Assembly (NCBI GenBank): GCA_002083985.1 | Contig: MTER01000084.1 | Location: 1 to 5,589 of the forward strand | Direction of reading: 5' to 3' | Origin: Candidatus Altarchaeales archaeon A3 | GTDB lineage: Archaea > Altiarchaeota > Altiarchaeia > Altiarchaeales > Altiarchaeaceae | DNA: 5,589 bases | Part shown: in pieces, positions 1-5,550 of the stretch | Layout: the number at the start of each line of letters is the position of its first letter | Numbering within the stretch: position 1 is the stretch's first letter | Translations under genes and position numbers: made by a program | The notes under the pieces: generated by a model | Databases searched by the model: none | Seen by the model: the letters and a program-made list of their open reading frames with translations, nothing else | What the model was told of the DNA's origin: nothing

Positions 1-252
1 GGAAATGATGTTGCTTACTTTTCAGATACGGGAAGAAACTGGGGAAATAAATATAAAGTTAAAGATTTTAATGTAAACCTAAATAATAATATAGATAAGG
101 ATAGCAACCTTAACAATATCAACGATATTAACAATATCAACGATATTAACATTAAAACAACCAATGATTTAATAAATTTAATAGAAAATAAAAAATTAGA
201 GAAAATTTGCATCCTTACACATCCTGAAAGATGGAGTAAAAAATTTAATTGA
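1..252 (+). CDS. Polysaccharide-deacetylase-like protein, C-terminal fragment (5' end outside window)
   Basis: The frame is open from the first base and ends at TGA 250-252, giving 83 visible residues. Two stretches resemble the C-terminal end of the polysaccharide-deacetylase-like (NodB-fold) proteins common in glycan clusters: YFSDTGRNWGN near the start, where relatives carry a 'TDTGR-W' motif, and ICILTHPERWS near the end, where relatives have 'THPxRW'. Between them lies an Asn-rich low-complexity linker of about 35 residues, encoded partly by an 18-bp tandem repeat. The catalytic domain is upstream and not visible, so activity cannot be judged. Relatives usually continue 20-30 residues beyond the HPxRW motif, whereas this frame stops six codons after it. 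The missing tail is readable in another frame (see 238-319), so the gene is probably frameshifted or carries a sequencing error. The family call rests on recalled motifs only. Confidence 0.62.
   Translation, partial: GNDVAYFSDTGRNWGNKYKVKDFNVNLNNNIDKDSNLNNINDINNINDINIKTTNDLINLIENKKLEKICILTHPERWSKKFN
112..153 (+). repeat. 18-bp in-frame tandem repeat, two perfect copies plus a short partial
   Basis: The unit aacaatatcaacgatatt occupies 112-129 and 130-147 without a mismatch, and aacatt (148-153) starts a degenerate third copy. It encodes Asn-Asn-Ile-Asn-Asp-Ile twice. The unit length is a multiple of three, so copy-number change keeps frame. Each unit contains the small inverted repeat AATATC-aac-GATATT. 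The repeat lies in the linker between two conserved motifs of the deacetylase-like protein, where length variation would be tolerated. Confidence 0.85.
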
Positions 253-319
253 AGGGATCGGATATTTTACTTTTGATGAAGGAGTTCAGGGATTTAAAAT
301 ATTGAGAAGTAAATTTTAA
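238..319 (+). pseudogene. Out-of-frame C-terminal tail of the upstream deacetylase-like gene (probable frameshift at an A6 tract)
   Basis: A run of six A residues (238-243) follows the HPERWS codons. Removing one A gives a continuous reading, WSKNLIEGIGYFTFDEGVQG followed by FKILRSKF, ending at TAA 317-319. Its spacing of acidic, aromatic and Lys residues resembles the usual tail of the family ('E-W-x-x-E-L-x-x-Q-N-x-x-x-x-x-K'), with Gly where relatives often have Trp. This stop lies one base before the DUF354 start as TAAAATG, the same junction string seen between the glycosyltransferase and the last deacetylase. Both points suggest that 319 is the ancestral gene end and that the stop at 252 results from a one-base insertion in a homopolymer. 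Programmed slippage is not excluded, but nothing specific supports it. Confidence 0.5.
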
Positions 320-320
320 A

Positions 321-1382
321 ATGAAAATTTTAGTTGATATTGCGGCACATCCTGCACATGTCCACGTATTTAAAAATTTTATCCGGAACATGGAAAAAAG
401 AGGGCATGAATTTTTAATAACAGCATGTGATAAAGATGTTTCATTTCAGTTATTGAAGGCATATAAATTTAAATATGAAAATGTTGGTAAATATGGCAAA
501 TCAGTATTATCAAAAATCAAAGATATGCTGATTATAGATTATAGGATGTACAAAATTGCTAAAGAGTTCAAACCGGACATATTGCTTGGAGTGGGTGCAA
601 TTAATGCTTCTCATGTTTCGGCATTGATAAGAAAACCATGTATTATTATAGAAGACACAGAACACGTGACAGAACAACAAATTTTATTTATGCCTTTTAT
701 AAGTGTTGTATGGACTCCTTCCTCTTTTAAAAAATATCTCGGTAAAAAACAATTCCGTTTTAATGGCTTCAAAGAACTTGCTTATTTGCATCCAAATTAT
801 TTCAAGCCAAATCCGGATATCTTGGATGAATTAAATTTAGGCAAGGATGAAAAATATATAATAATAAGATTTATTTCATGGAATGCAACACATGACAGGA
901 TGGATTTGGACTCAAAAATTAAATTGGTTAAAGAAATGGAGAAACACGGAAAGGTCTTTATAACATCTGAATCTAAATTAGAAAAGGACTTTGAAAAATA
1001 TAGAATAAGTGTTTCTCCTGAAAAATTACATGATTTGCTTTATTATGCAACATTATATATTGGCGAAGGAGGGACCACTTCAACAGAGGCAGCAATTCTT
1101 GGAACGCCTTCAATACTTATTGATTCCCAGGCAAAGTTTTGTGGAGTGCATAACGAATTAATGAATAGTTATGGATTGCAGATATATTATGACAGTGACA
1201 AAAAAGAAGATGCCTTTAAAAAAGCAATTGAAATATTAAAAAATGAAAATTCAAAAAAGGACTGGCAAATAAAGAGAGAAAAAATGCTTAAAGATAAAAT
1301 AGATGTAACAAAATTTATGATAAATTTTATTGAAAATTATCCTGAAAGTTTTTACAAATATCAAAAAACAAAAAATATTTGA
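321..1382 (+). CDS. DUF354 family protein, GT-B-like sugar-modifying enzyme
   Basis: This 353-residue protein has the hallmarks of DUF354 (Pfam PF04007): the N-terminal MKILVDIAAHPAHVHVFKNF, a central ILLGVGAINASHVSALIRKP (about residues 87-106) followed by IIEDTEH, and a C-terminal GEGGTTSTEAAILGTPS at about 248-264. The last segment resembles the nucleotide-sugar-binding loop of UDP-GlcNAc 2-epimerases and GT-B glycosyltransferases. The length is normal for the family and nothing looks truncated. There is no signal peptide or membrane segment, so it is expected to be cytoplasmic. DUF354 genes are frequent in glycan clusters, but reaction and substrate are not established, so a sugar-nucleotide or glycosyl-transfer role is inference. 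The ATG follows the preceding TAA by one base (TAAAATG), which suggests coupling; only a weak purine stretch (GAGAAG, near 304) precedes it. Downstream lies a repeat-filled gap, so this gene may end its transcription unit. Confidence 0.9.
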   Translation: MKILVDIAAHPAHVHVFKNFIRNMEKRGHEFLITACDKDVSFQLLKAYKFKYENVGKYGKSVLSKIKDMLIIDYRMYKIAKEFKPDILLGVGAINASHVSALIRKPCIIIEDTEHVTEQQILFMPFISVVWTPSSFKKYLGKKQFRFNGFKELAYLHPNYFKPNPDILDELNLGKDEKYIIIRFISWNATHDRMDLDSKIKLVKEMEKHGKVFITSESKLEKDFEKYRISVSPEKLHDLLYYATLYIGEGGTTSTEAAILGTPSILIDSQAKFCGVHNELMNSYGLQIYYDSDKKEDAFKKAIEILKNENSKKDWQIKREKMLKDKIDVTKFMINFIENYPESFYKYQKTKNI

Positions 1383-1383
1383 G

Positions 1384-1524
1384 ATGATTAAATTATCTGG
1401 GACATATGATTATTTGAATTTCAATTATAAAAATATCTCAATCTGTTTCATTAAAAATTCCATAGTTTTTTATCTAATTTCTTTGTTTATCTTTGTAAAG
1501 AACTTGCTCAATAGTAAGGAGTAA
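1384..1524 (+). pseudogene. Short ORF, possibly a gene start cut off by repeat DNA
   Basis: An ATG at 1384 lies one base after the DUF354 stop (TGA-G-ATG), the same spacing seen at two other junctions in the window. It opens a 46-codon frame beginning MIKLSGTYDYLNFNYKN, with a hydrophobic middle (IVFYLISLFIFV), and stopping at TAA 1522-1524. The last eight or so codons run into hairpin repeat copy A, so the ending is repeat-derived. I do not recognise the protein. It could be the N-terminal remnant of a polysaccharide gene interrupted by repeat insertion, or a chance ORF in AT-rich DNA. There is no ribosome binding site. Confidence is low. Confidence 0.22.
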
Positions 1525-1578
1525 ATCACTCGTAACCGTTAAAAAAATCACAAATAACCTCCACTCTGTATTAAGCAT
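1499..1578. repeat. Hairpin-forming dispersed repeat, copy A
   Basis: This copy begins agaacttgctcaata and ends tattaagcat. It aligns to copy B at 1716-1794 with about 10 substitutions and one single-base gap over 78 positions (about 86% identity, counted by hand). The longest identical block runs ATCACAAATAACCTCCACT. The ends are inverted repeats of each other: on the minus strand TGCTTAATA faces TATTGAGCA, nine pairs with one G-U, followed inward by GGAG facing CTCC. The loop is about 35 nt. It lies outside the 16-bp inverted-repeat unit and overlaps the end of the small ORF at 1384-1524. Confidence 0.8.
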
Positions 1579-1640
1579 CTTCTTTGTAAATCACATAAAA
1601 CTTAACCACCTCAAATATTTGTAACTACTCCAGAGTTAGC

Positions 1641-1679
1641 AAAATTTGGTGCTGACCCATTAAAATTGGGATAATTAAT
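1641..1679. repeat. Inner inverted repeat, left arm
   Basis: This arm reads aaaatttggtgctgaccc followed by attaaaattgggataatt. It pairs with 1867-1908. The perfect core AAATTGGGATAATTA (1663-1677) is the reverse complement of 1871-1885, and the adjoining TGCT-to-core stretch matches at 24 of 28 positions, with one extra base near the outer end of the right arm. Confidence 0.8.
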
Positions 1680-1715
1680 ATCCATCCATAAACTCACAAT
1701 TTTTGTCAAAAATAT

Positions 1716-1794
1716 AGAACTTGCTCAATATTAAGAGGCAAATCAATCGTAACAGTCAAAAAATCACAAATAACCTCCACTTTTTATTGAGCAT
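1716..1794. repeat. Hairpin-forming dispersed repeat, copy B
   Basis: This is the second copy of the 1499-1578 repeat, in the same orientation and 217 bp downstream. Its ends TGCTCAATA and TATTGAGCA are a perfect 9-bp inverted repeat, followed inward by GAGG facing CCTC. It lies between the two arms of the inner inverted repeat, so it is nested inside the 16-bp-bounded unit, unlike copy A. It has no useful reading frame on either strand: the minus-strand frame that is open in copy A is broken here by TGA. Confidence 0.8.
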
Positions 1795-1866
1795 ATTCAA
1801 AATATAATATGATTTACTTTGCTTAAAAAATATAATTTTTAAACAGATTTTTAAAATATCTCTCAC

Positions 1867-1908
1867 AAAATAATTATCCCAATTTAAAGGGATGAGCATC
1901 CAAAATTT
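1867..1908. repeat. Inner inverted repeat, right arm
   Basis: This is the partner of the 1641-1679 arm, in opposite orientation. It contains its own small hairpin ATCCC-n8-GGGAT (1876-1893). Immediately outside it, ATTTAC-tt-GTAAAT (1905-1918) forms another 6-bp inverted repeat. Within the ~66 nt between this arm and the outer repeat the sequence is A/T-rich with runs of A and no recognisable gene. Confidence 0.78.
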
Positions 1909-2005
1909 ACTTGTAAATCTTTCAAAAAAATACAAAAAATCAAAAAATTTACAGGTAATTTTTTGAATGGGTGGGTAGTTACAAATATTTAATAAAAATA
2001 ATAAG

Positions 2006-2644
2006 ATGGGAATTCAAAAATATAAAAGGGTATTAGTAATAGGTGCACATCCAGATGATATAGAATGTGGTTGTGGGGGGTTAATTACACGATGTATTGA
2101 AGCAGGGAATGATGTATACTTCTGTGTTATGTCTAAATGTGACAATCAATTTGGAGAATATGAAAAAGACAGATTGATTAAAGAATGTGCGAATTCCACA
2201 CATATTCTTGGGGTAAAAACAAAAATTGATATACATAATATTCCAAATATGGAACTCCCTGAGCACAGAAAAGAAATAATGAAAATATTAGAAGAAAAAC
2301 AAAAAGAGACACAACCTGAACTTGTTCTGATACCTTTTATAAATGATCCACATCAGGACCATGAAACAGTCGCGAAAGCATCTGTAAGGACATTTAGAAA
2401 CAATGAAACAATTTTACAATATGAAATTTTAAGACATGGAAGCCATTCCTTCACACCGAATTTATTTGTTGATATCACAAAACATTTAGATAAGAAACTT
2501 GATGCTTTGGATTGCTATGTCAGCCAGACATCAAAAAGAGCATATTTTAATCGTGAGTGTTTTAAAGGACTCGCCAGAACTCGTGGAGCGCAGTCAGGTT
2601 ATGATTATGCCGAAGGGTTTTTGATATATAAGATGTTCTGGTAA
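2006..2644 (+). CDS. PIG-L/LmbE family zinc-dependent N-deacetylase
   Basis: This 212-residue protein has both metal-site signatures of the PIG-L superfamily (PF02585): AHPDDIE, with His15, Asp17 and Asp18, and PHQDHE, with His116, Asp118 and His119. In the characterised relatives MshB and BshB, the first His, second Asp and last His hold zinc, and the other Asp acts as general base. All four residues are present, so the enzyme is probably active. The C-terminal GLARTRGAQSGYDYAEGF is also typical. No signal peptide is seen, so it should be cytoplasmic. Family members remove acetyl groups from GlcNAc-type substrates. Here the neighbours suggest an amino-sugar nucleotide or lipid-linked sugar, but the substrate is inferred. 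The start ATG sits behind AATAAAAATAATAAG with no Shine-Dalgarno; Lys-Arg-Val-Leu-Val-Ile begins the first strand soon after, which supports this start. The next gene is 52 bp downstream. Confidence 0.93.
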   Translation: MGIQKYKRVLVIGAHPDDIECGCGGLITRCIEAGNDVYFCVMSKCDNQFGEYEKDRLIKECANSTHILGVKTKIDIHNIPNMELPEHRKEIMKILEEKQKETQPELVLIPFINDPHQDHETVAKASVRTFRNNETILQYEILRHGSHSFTPNLFVDITKHLDKKLDALDCYVSQTSKRAYFNRECFKGLARTRGAQSGYDYAEGFLIYKMFW

Positions 2645-2696
2645 CTGATAATTATAATAAACTCCATATTTAATTCCATAAATTTCAGAGATAAAA

Positions 2697-3380
2697 ATGA
2701 AAATAGCAATACATCAACCAAACTATATTCCATGGATCGGATATTTTGACAAGATATCAAAGAGTGATATTTTTGTTTTCTTTGATGATGTACAGTTTCC
2801 AAGAGGAAAAGAATTCGCTAATAGAAACAGAATAAAAACGCCACAAGGTGCTTTGTGGCTTACAGTTCCCATAAAAAACAAAGGTTCGCTTTTAAAGATT
2901 AATGAAATGGAGATAAATAACGATATTGACTGGAATATTAAACACTGGAAAACCATTCATACTTTTTATACAAATAGTCCTTTTTTTCACGAATATGAAC
3001 AAAAATTTGAGAACATACTTCTTGATAAATGGACAAAATTATGCGACCTGAATGTAGAATTGATAAAATTAATCGTAAGCATTCTGAAAATTGATACGAA
3101 ACTTGTTTTTTCATCTGAACTAAAAGTAGAAGGTGGTGGGACAGAAAAAATCATAAATATTTTAAAAATATTGGATGCAGATGAATATTTAACGACTCAT
3201 GGGCCTGGAGCACAAAGGTATCTTGACGAAGATATTTTCAGAAAGAATAATATTAAACTATTATTTCACGATTTTAAACACTCTCTTTACCCCCAATTAT
3301 TCGGCGAATTTATTCCTAATCTATCCATATGTGACTTATTGTTTAATGTTGGTTCTTCTGCTAAGGAATATTTTATATAA
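2697..3380 (+). CDS. WbqC-like family protein
   Basis: The 227-residue product matches the WbqC-like family (PF08889) along its length. It opens with MKIAIHQPNYIPWIGYFDKI, continues with FFDDVQFPRGKEFANRNRIK (about residues 28-47) and LWLTVPIKNKG, and near the C-terminus has THGPGAQRYL, then YPQLFGEFIPNLSICDLLFN before a final Gly-rich end. Length and motif order are normal and there is no signal peptide. WbqC-type genes occur in O-antigen and other surface-glycan clusters, but their reaction is not firmly established; I assign no chemistry. Placement directly after a PIG-L deacetylase suggests it may act on the freed amino sugar, for example in acylation, which is inference. The start is ATG 2697 with no convincing ribosome binding site. 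The next gene begins 6 nt after the stop, so the two are likely co-transcribed. Confidence 0.92.
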   Translation: MKIAIHQPNYIPWIGYFDKISKSDIFVFFDDVQFPRGKEFANRNRIKTPQGALWLTVPIKNKGSLLKINEMEINNDIDWNIKHWKTIHTFYTNSPFFHEYEQKFENILLDKWTKLCDLNVELIKLIVSILKIDTKLVFSSELKVEGGGTEKIINILKILDADEYLTTHGPGAQRYLDEDIFRKNNIKLLFHDFKHSLYPQLFGEFIPNLSICDLLFNVGSSAKEYFI

Positions 3381-3386
3381 AAAACT

Positions 3387-4583
3387 ATGAAATCTAAAAA
3401 TTTACTAATTATAGCGAATAGTTTTCCGCATAAAAACTGTTTGTATGGGGGAATATTTGTTAAAGAACAAGTAGATGTTATTGCAGAAAATTTTAATAAA
3501 ATTTATGTTATCGCCCCGACACCACATCTTCCTGAATTTTTTGGAAGATTTGAATGGATTCCTGAATGTTGGAGAAAAGGAATAAATCCTATTGATTATA
3601 CTTATAATAACATCTCGGTTTATTTCCCAAACTTCTTTGTACCCCCTATACATTTTATACGAGAAAAATATGCTGAAGGAGCATATAAGTCAGCATTAAA
3701 ATTAATTTCAGAAAAGAATATAAATTTTGATATAATCCATGCACATTTTATCTATTATGCAGGATATGTTGGTGCGAAATTGAAGGAAAAATACAAAAAA
3801 CCATTAATTATTACTGGACATGGGACTGATGTTTATGAATTGCCTTTTAAATATAAGAATTTTGAAAAAATGGCAAAATATGCTATTAGTGAGGCAGATT
3901 ATGTAACAACAGTAAGCAAGAGCAATTATATAAAATTGATAGAACTTGGTGTAAAGAAGGAAAAAGTTACTGTGATCCAAAATGCTTATGATGCAAATAA
4001 ATTCAAACAAATTTCAAAAGAAGAATGTAAAGACCGGTTAAATATTTCAAAAAAAAGTAAGATTATTCTTTCTGTTGGTATGCTGGAAGAAATAAAGGGA
4101 CACAAATATTTAATAAATGCAATGAAGAAGGTTGTAGATGAAAAACAGAATGTTTTATGCTTTATAATTGGCGGCGGACAATTAAAGGCAAGATTACAGA
4201 AATTAATAAATGATTTGAATCTTAATAATTATGTAAAATTAGTTTGTGCAAAACCGCATGATGAAATCCCTTTGTGGATGAATGCCTGTGATTTATTTGT
4301 TCTGCCAAGTTTAAGTGAAAGTTTCGGTATCGTTCAGATTGAAGCAATGGCTTGTGGAAAGCATGTTGTTGCAACAAGAAATGGCGGCAGCGAAGAGATT
4401 GTTATAAATGAAAAATTAGGATATTTAGTTGAGCCAAAGAATTCTGATGAACTTGCAGAAAAAATTTTACTTGCATTAAATAAAGAATGGGATAAAGAAT
4501 ACATTTTAAATTATGTTAAAAAGTTCAGTTCGGATGAAATAGCAAAAGAAACATTAAAAATTTATGAAAAAGTAATTGATTAA
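3387..4583 (+). CDS. GT4-type (GT-B, retaining) glycosyltransferase
   Basis: The 398-residue protein is a two-domain GT-B enzyme. The N-terminal acceptor domain shows YGGIFVKEQ (residues 20-28), a loop region with FVPP, then HAHF (118-121) and TGHGTDVYE (143-151). The C-terminal nucleotide-sugar domain starts near SVGMLEEIKGHKYLINAM (from 229) and carries the retaining E-x7-E motif at Glu311 and Glu319 within SESFGIVQIEAMACG, followed by NGGSEEIV. All landmarks of the glycosyl transferase family 4 / group 1 (PF13439 and PF00534) are present. It would transfer a sugar from a nucleotide donor to a growing lipid-linked glycan at the inner membrane face; donor and acceptor cannot be read from sequence. 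There is no membrane segment. It starts 6 nt after the WbqC stop and is followed after one base by the deacetylase gene, which suggests an operon with coupled translation. An AAGGA at 3363-3367 is about 19 nt from the ATG, too far to act normally. Confidence 0.93.
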   Translation: MKSKNLLIIANSFPHKNCLYGGIFVKEQVDVIAENFNKIYVIAPTPHLPEFFGRFEWIPECWRKGINPIDYTYNNISVYFPNFFVPPIHFIREKYAEGAYKSALKLISEKNINFDIIHAHFIYYAGYVGAKLKEKYKKPLIITGHGTDVYELPFKYKNFEKMAKYAISEADYVTTVSKSNYIKLIELGVKKEKVTVIQNAYDANKFKQISKEECKDRLNISKKSKIILSVGMLEEIKGHKYLINAMKKVVDEKQNVLCFIIGGGQLKARLQKLINDLNLNNYVKLVCAKPHDEIPLWMNACDLFVLPSLSESFGIVQIEAMACGKHVVATRNGGSEEIVINEKLGYLVEPKNSDELAEKILLALNKEWDKEYILNYVKKFSSDEIAKETLKIYEKVID

Positions 4584-4584
4584 A

Positions 4585-5550
4585 ATGATAGTAGTAATTT
4601 TAGGCAGGTATCTATTAAATCCTGAAAAAATAATGAGGGGAGTTAAAATAATTAGAAAATTGATTTTTCTTGTGTTGAGATTCACATTAATACCTTTTTT
4701 TATTAGAGAAATAATTCAGCGAAAAAAAGTAACAATCATTCTTTATCATAATATTAAACCTAATACCTTAGATATGCACTTTAAAGTATTAAACTCCAAG
4801 TATAATATTATTACTTTGAAGAATTTTCTTGAAGCAAGAATATCCGGAAAAGTTAATGATTTGCCTCCGAAATCTTTAATAATAACTCTTGATGATGGAT
4901 ATAAAGAAAATTATAAACTGAAAACAATACTAAAAAAATATAATATGCGCCCTACAATTTTTTTGTGTGGGGGGATAGTAGGTACAAAACGACATTTTTG
5001 GGATGGAGAGGATTGTGTGAGCAATAACCGTGATTATCTCAAAACAATTTCAAATAAAAAAAGGCTGGAATTTTTAAGAGAATTTGGGTTTGAAGAAGAA
5101 AAAGAATTTGGTGACAGAGTGGCTTTGTCAAACAATGAAATAGAAGAACTGAAGGATATTGTAGATTTTCAATCACATAGTATGTTTCATCCGGTGTTGC
5201 CAAATTGTTCCTGTGAAAGAGCGTATAATGAAATTTCACAATCAAAAAAATATCTTGAGCATAATTACGGATTTGAAATATATGCATTGTCCTATCCAAA
5301 CGGTAATTATTCCGATAGGGAAATTTCAATGGCCAAAAAAGCAGGTTATGCGTGTGGAATAACCGTTGATGTAGGATTTAACTCCCAAAATACAGACATA
5401 TTTAGATTGAAACGCATGAGTATTGCTGATGATGCGGACATCAATGAATTATTAGTTAAAGCATGTGGATTGTGGTGGTATATTAGAAAGATATTTGATT
5501 ATACTTCACAACTTCATAAATTGAGCATTTTCAAAAACGAAGTTTTTTGA
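4585..5550 (+). CDS. NodB-type polysaccharide deacetylase with an N-terminal hydrophobic segment
   Basis: The protein has 321 residues from ATG 4585. Carbohydrate esterase 4 (NodB, PF01522) signatures are visible: TLDDGY with Asp103 and Asp104, HSMFHP with His198 and His202, a YPNG motif at 237-240, and KRMSI near the end. Asp plus two His form the metal site in characterised members, so catalysis is likely. RPTIFLCGGIVG and RHFWDGED lie between the first two motifs. Near residues 25-40 a hydrophobic stretch (LIFLVLRFTLIPFFI) precedes VTIILYHNIK, suggesting a membrane-associated or atypical signal-anchor N-terminus; no cleavage site is evident. A TTG at 4576 would give three more residues and overlap the glycosyltransferase, but ATG one base after that stop (TAAAATG) is preferred. 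The family removes N- or O-acetyl groups from glycans; the target here is unknown. The stop codon lies inside a hairpin. Confidence 0.9.
   Translation: MIVVILGRYLLNPEKIMRGVKIIRKLIFLVLRFTLIPFFIREIIQRKKVTIILYHNIKPNTLDMHFKVLNSKYNIITLKNFLEARISGKVNDLPPKSLIITLDDGYKENYKLKTILKKYNMRPTIFLCGGIVGTKRHFWDGEDCVSNNRDYLKTISNKKRLEFLREFGFEEEKEFGDRVALSNNEIEELKDIVDFQSHSMFHPVLPNCSCERAYNEISQSKKYLEHNYGFEIYALSYPNGNYSDREISMAKKAGYACGITVDVGFNSQNTDIFRLKRMSIADDADINELLVKACGLWWYIRKIFDYTSQLHKLSIFKNEVF

Larger units (their letters stand above)
1613..1990. mobile_element. Possible MITE-like or insertion-sequence remnant bounded by 16-bp inverted repeats
   Basis: AAATATTTGTAACTAC at 1613-1628 is matched exactly by its reverse complement at 1975-1990, giving perfect 16-bp termini around 378 bp. 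Inside is a second, longer inverted pair (1641-1679 and 1867-1908), so the ends are symmetrical in two tiers. The interior has no transposase-like frame. No clear target-site duplication flanks the outer repeats, and the right side has about 54 extra bases between outer and inner repeats (66 nt against 12 nt). Readings include a non-autonomous element, a decayed insertion sequence, or nested insertions. The family is not recognised. It ends 15 bp before the PIG-L start codon. Confidence 0.45.
1383..2005. other. 623-bp gap without a confident gene, filled with repeats
   Basis: No protein-like reading frame of useful length was found on either strand. The stretch holds a T-rich segment (about 1466-1498), hairpin repeat copy A (1499-1578), and a 378-bp unit bounded by perfect 16-bp inverted repeats (1613-1990), within which lie an inner inverted pair and hairpin repeat copy B. 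Upstream of the next gene, TTGAAT (1963-1968) and TTTAAT (1988-1993) resemble -35 and -10 boxes, but the spacing is 19 nt and the leader would be very short, so no promoter is called. No convincing terminator follows the DUF354 gene. Confidence 0.75.

Noticed and set aside
15..212. Minus-strand frame rich in Leu, Ile and Ser
   Set aside because: It is the complement of the Asn/Ile-rich repeat and the conserved deacetylase-like coding strand; its composition is an artefact of that bias.
1383..1500. Intrinsic terminator after DUF354
   Set aside because: There are T-rich stretches but no stable GC-containing stem before them.
1499..1578. Small protein on the minus strand of repeat copy A
   Set aside because: The frame is open in copy A by chance but is broken by TGA in copy B, and it overlaps the stem ends; the stem pattern explains the conservation better.
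1499..1794. CRISPR array suggested by two spaced similar repeats
   Set aside because: Only two copies, about 78 bp each, with 14% divergence and a gap of well over 100 bp; no regular spacing and no cas-like gene.
1613..1990. Complete insertion sequence
   Set aside because: No transposase-like reading frame on either strand and no clear target-site duplication.
1963..1993. Bacterial promoter boxes upstream of the PIG-L gene
   Set aside because: Both boxes are weak, the spacing is 19 nt and such motifs are frequent in AT-rich DNA; kept only as a hypothesis.
2081..2956. Several minus-strand and alternative frames of 60-77 codons over the PIG-L and WbqC genes
   Set aside because: They overlap genes with clear family motifs and have no recognisable motifs themselves.
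4576..4584. TTG start that would lengthen the NodB-type deacetylase by three residues
   Set aside because: ATG at 4585 fits the one-base junction seen elsewhere and the extra residues add nothing recognisable.
5039..5329. Minus-strand frame of 96 codons inside the NodB-type deacetylase
   Set aside because: It lies fully within a gene whose metal-site motifs are intact; no motif or start context supports it.
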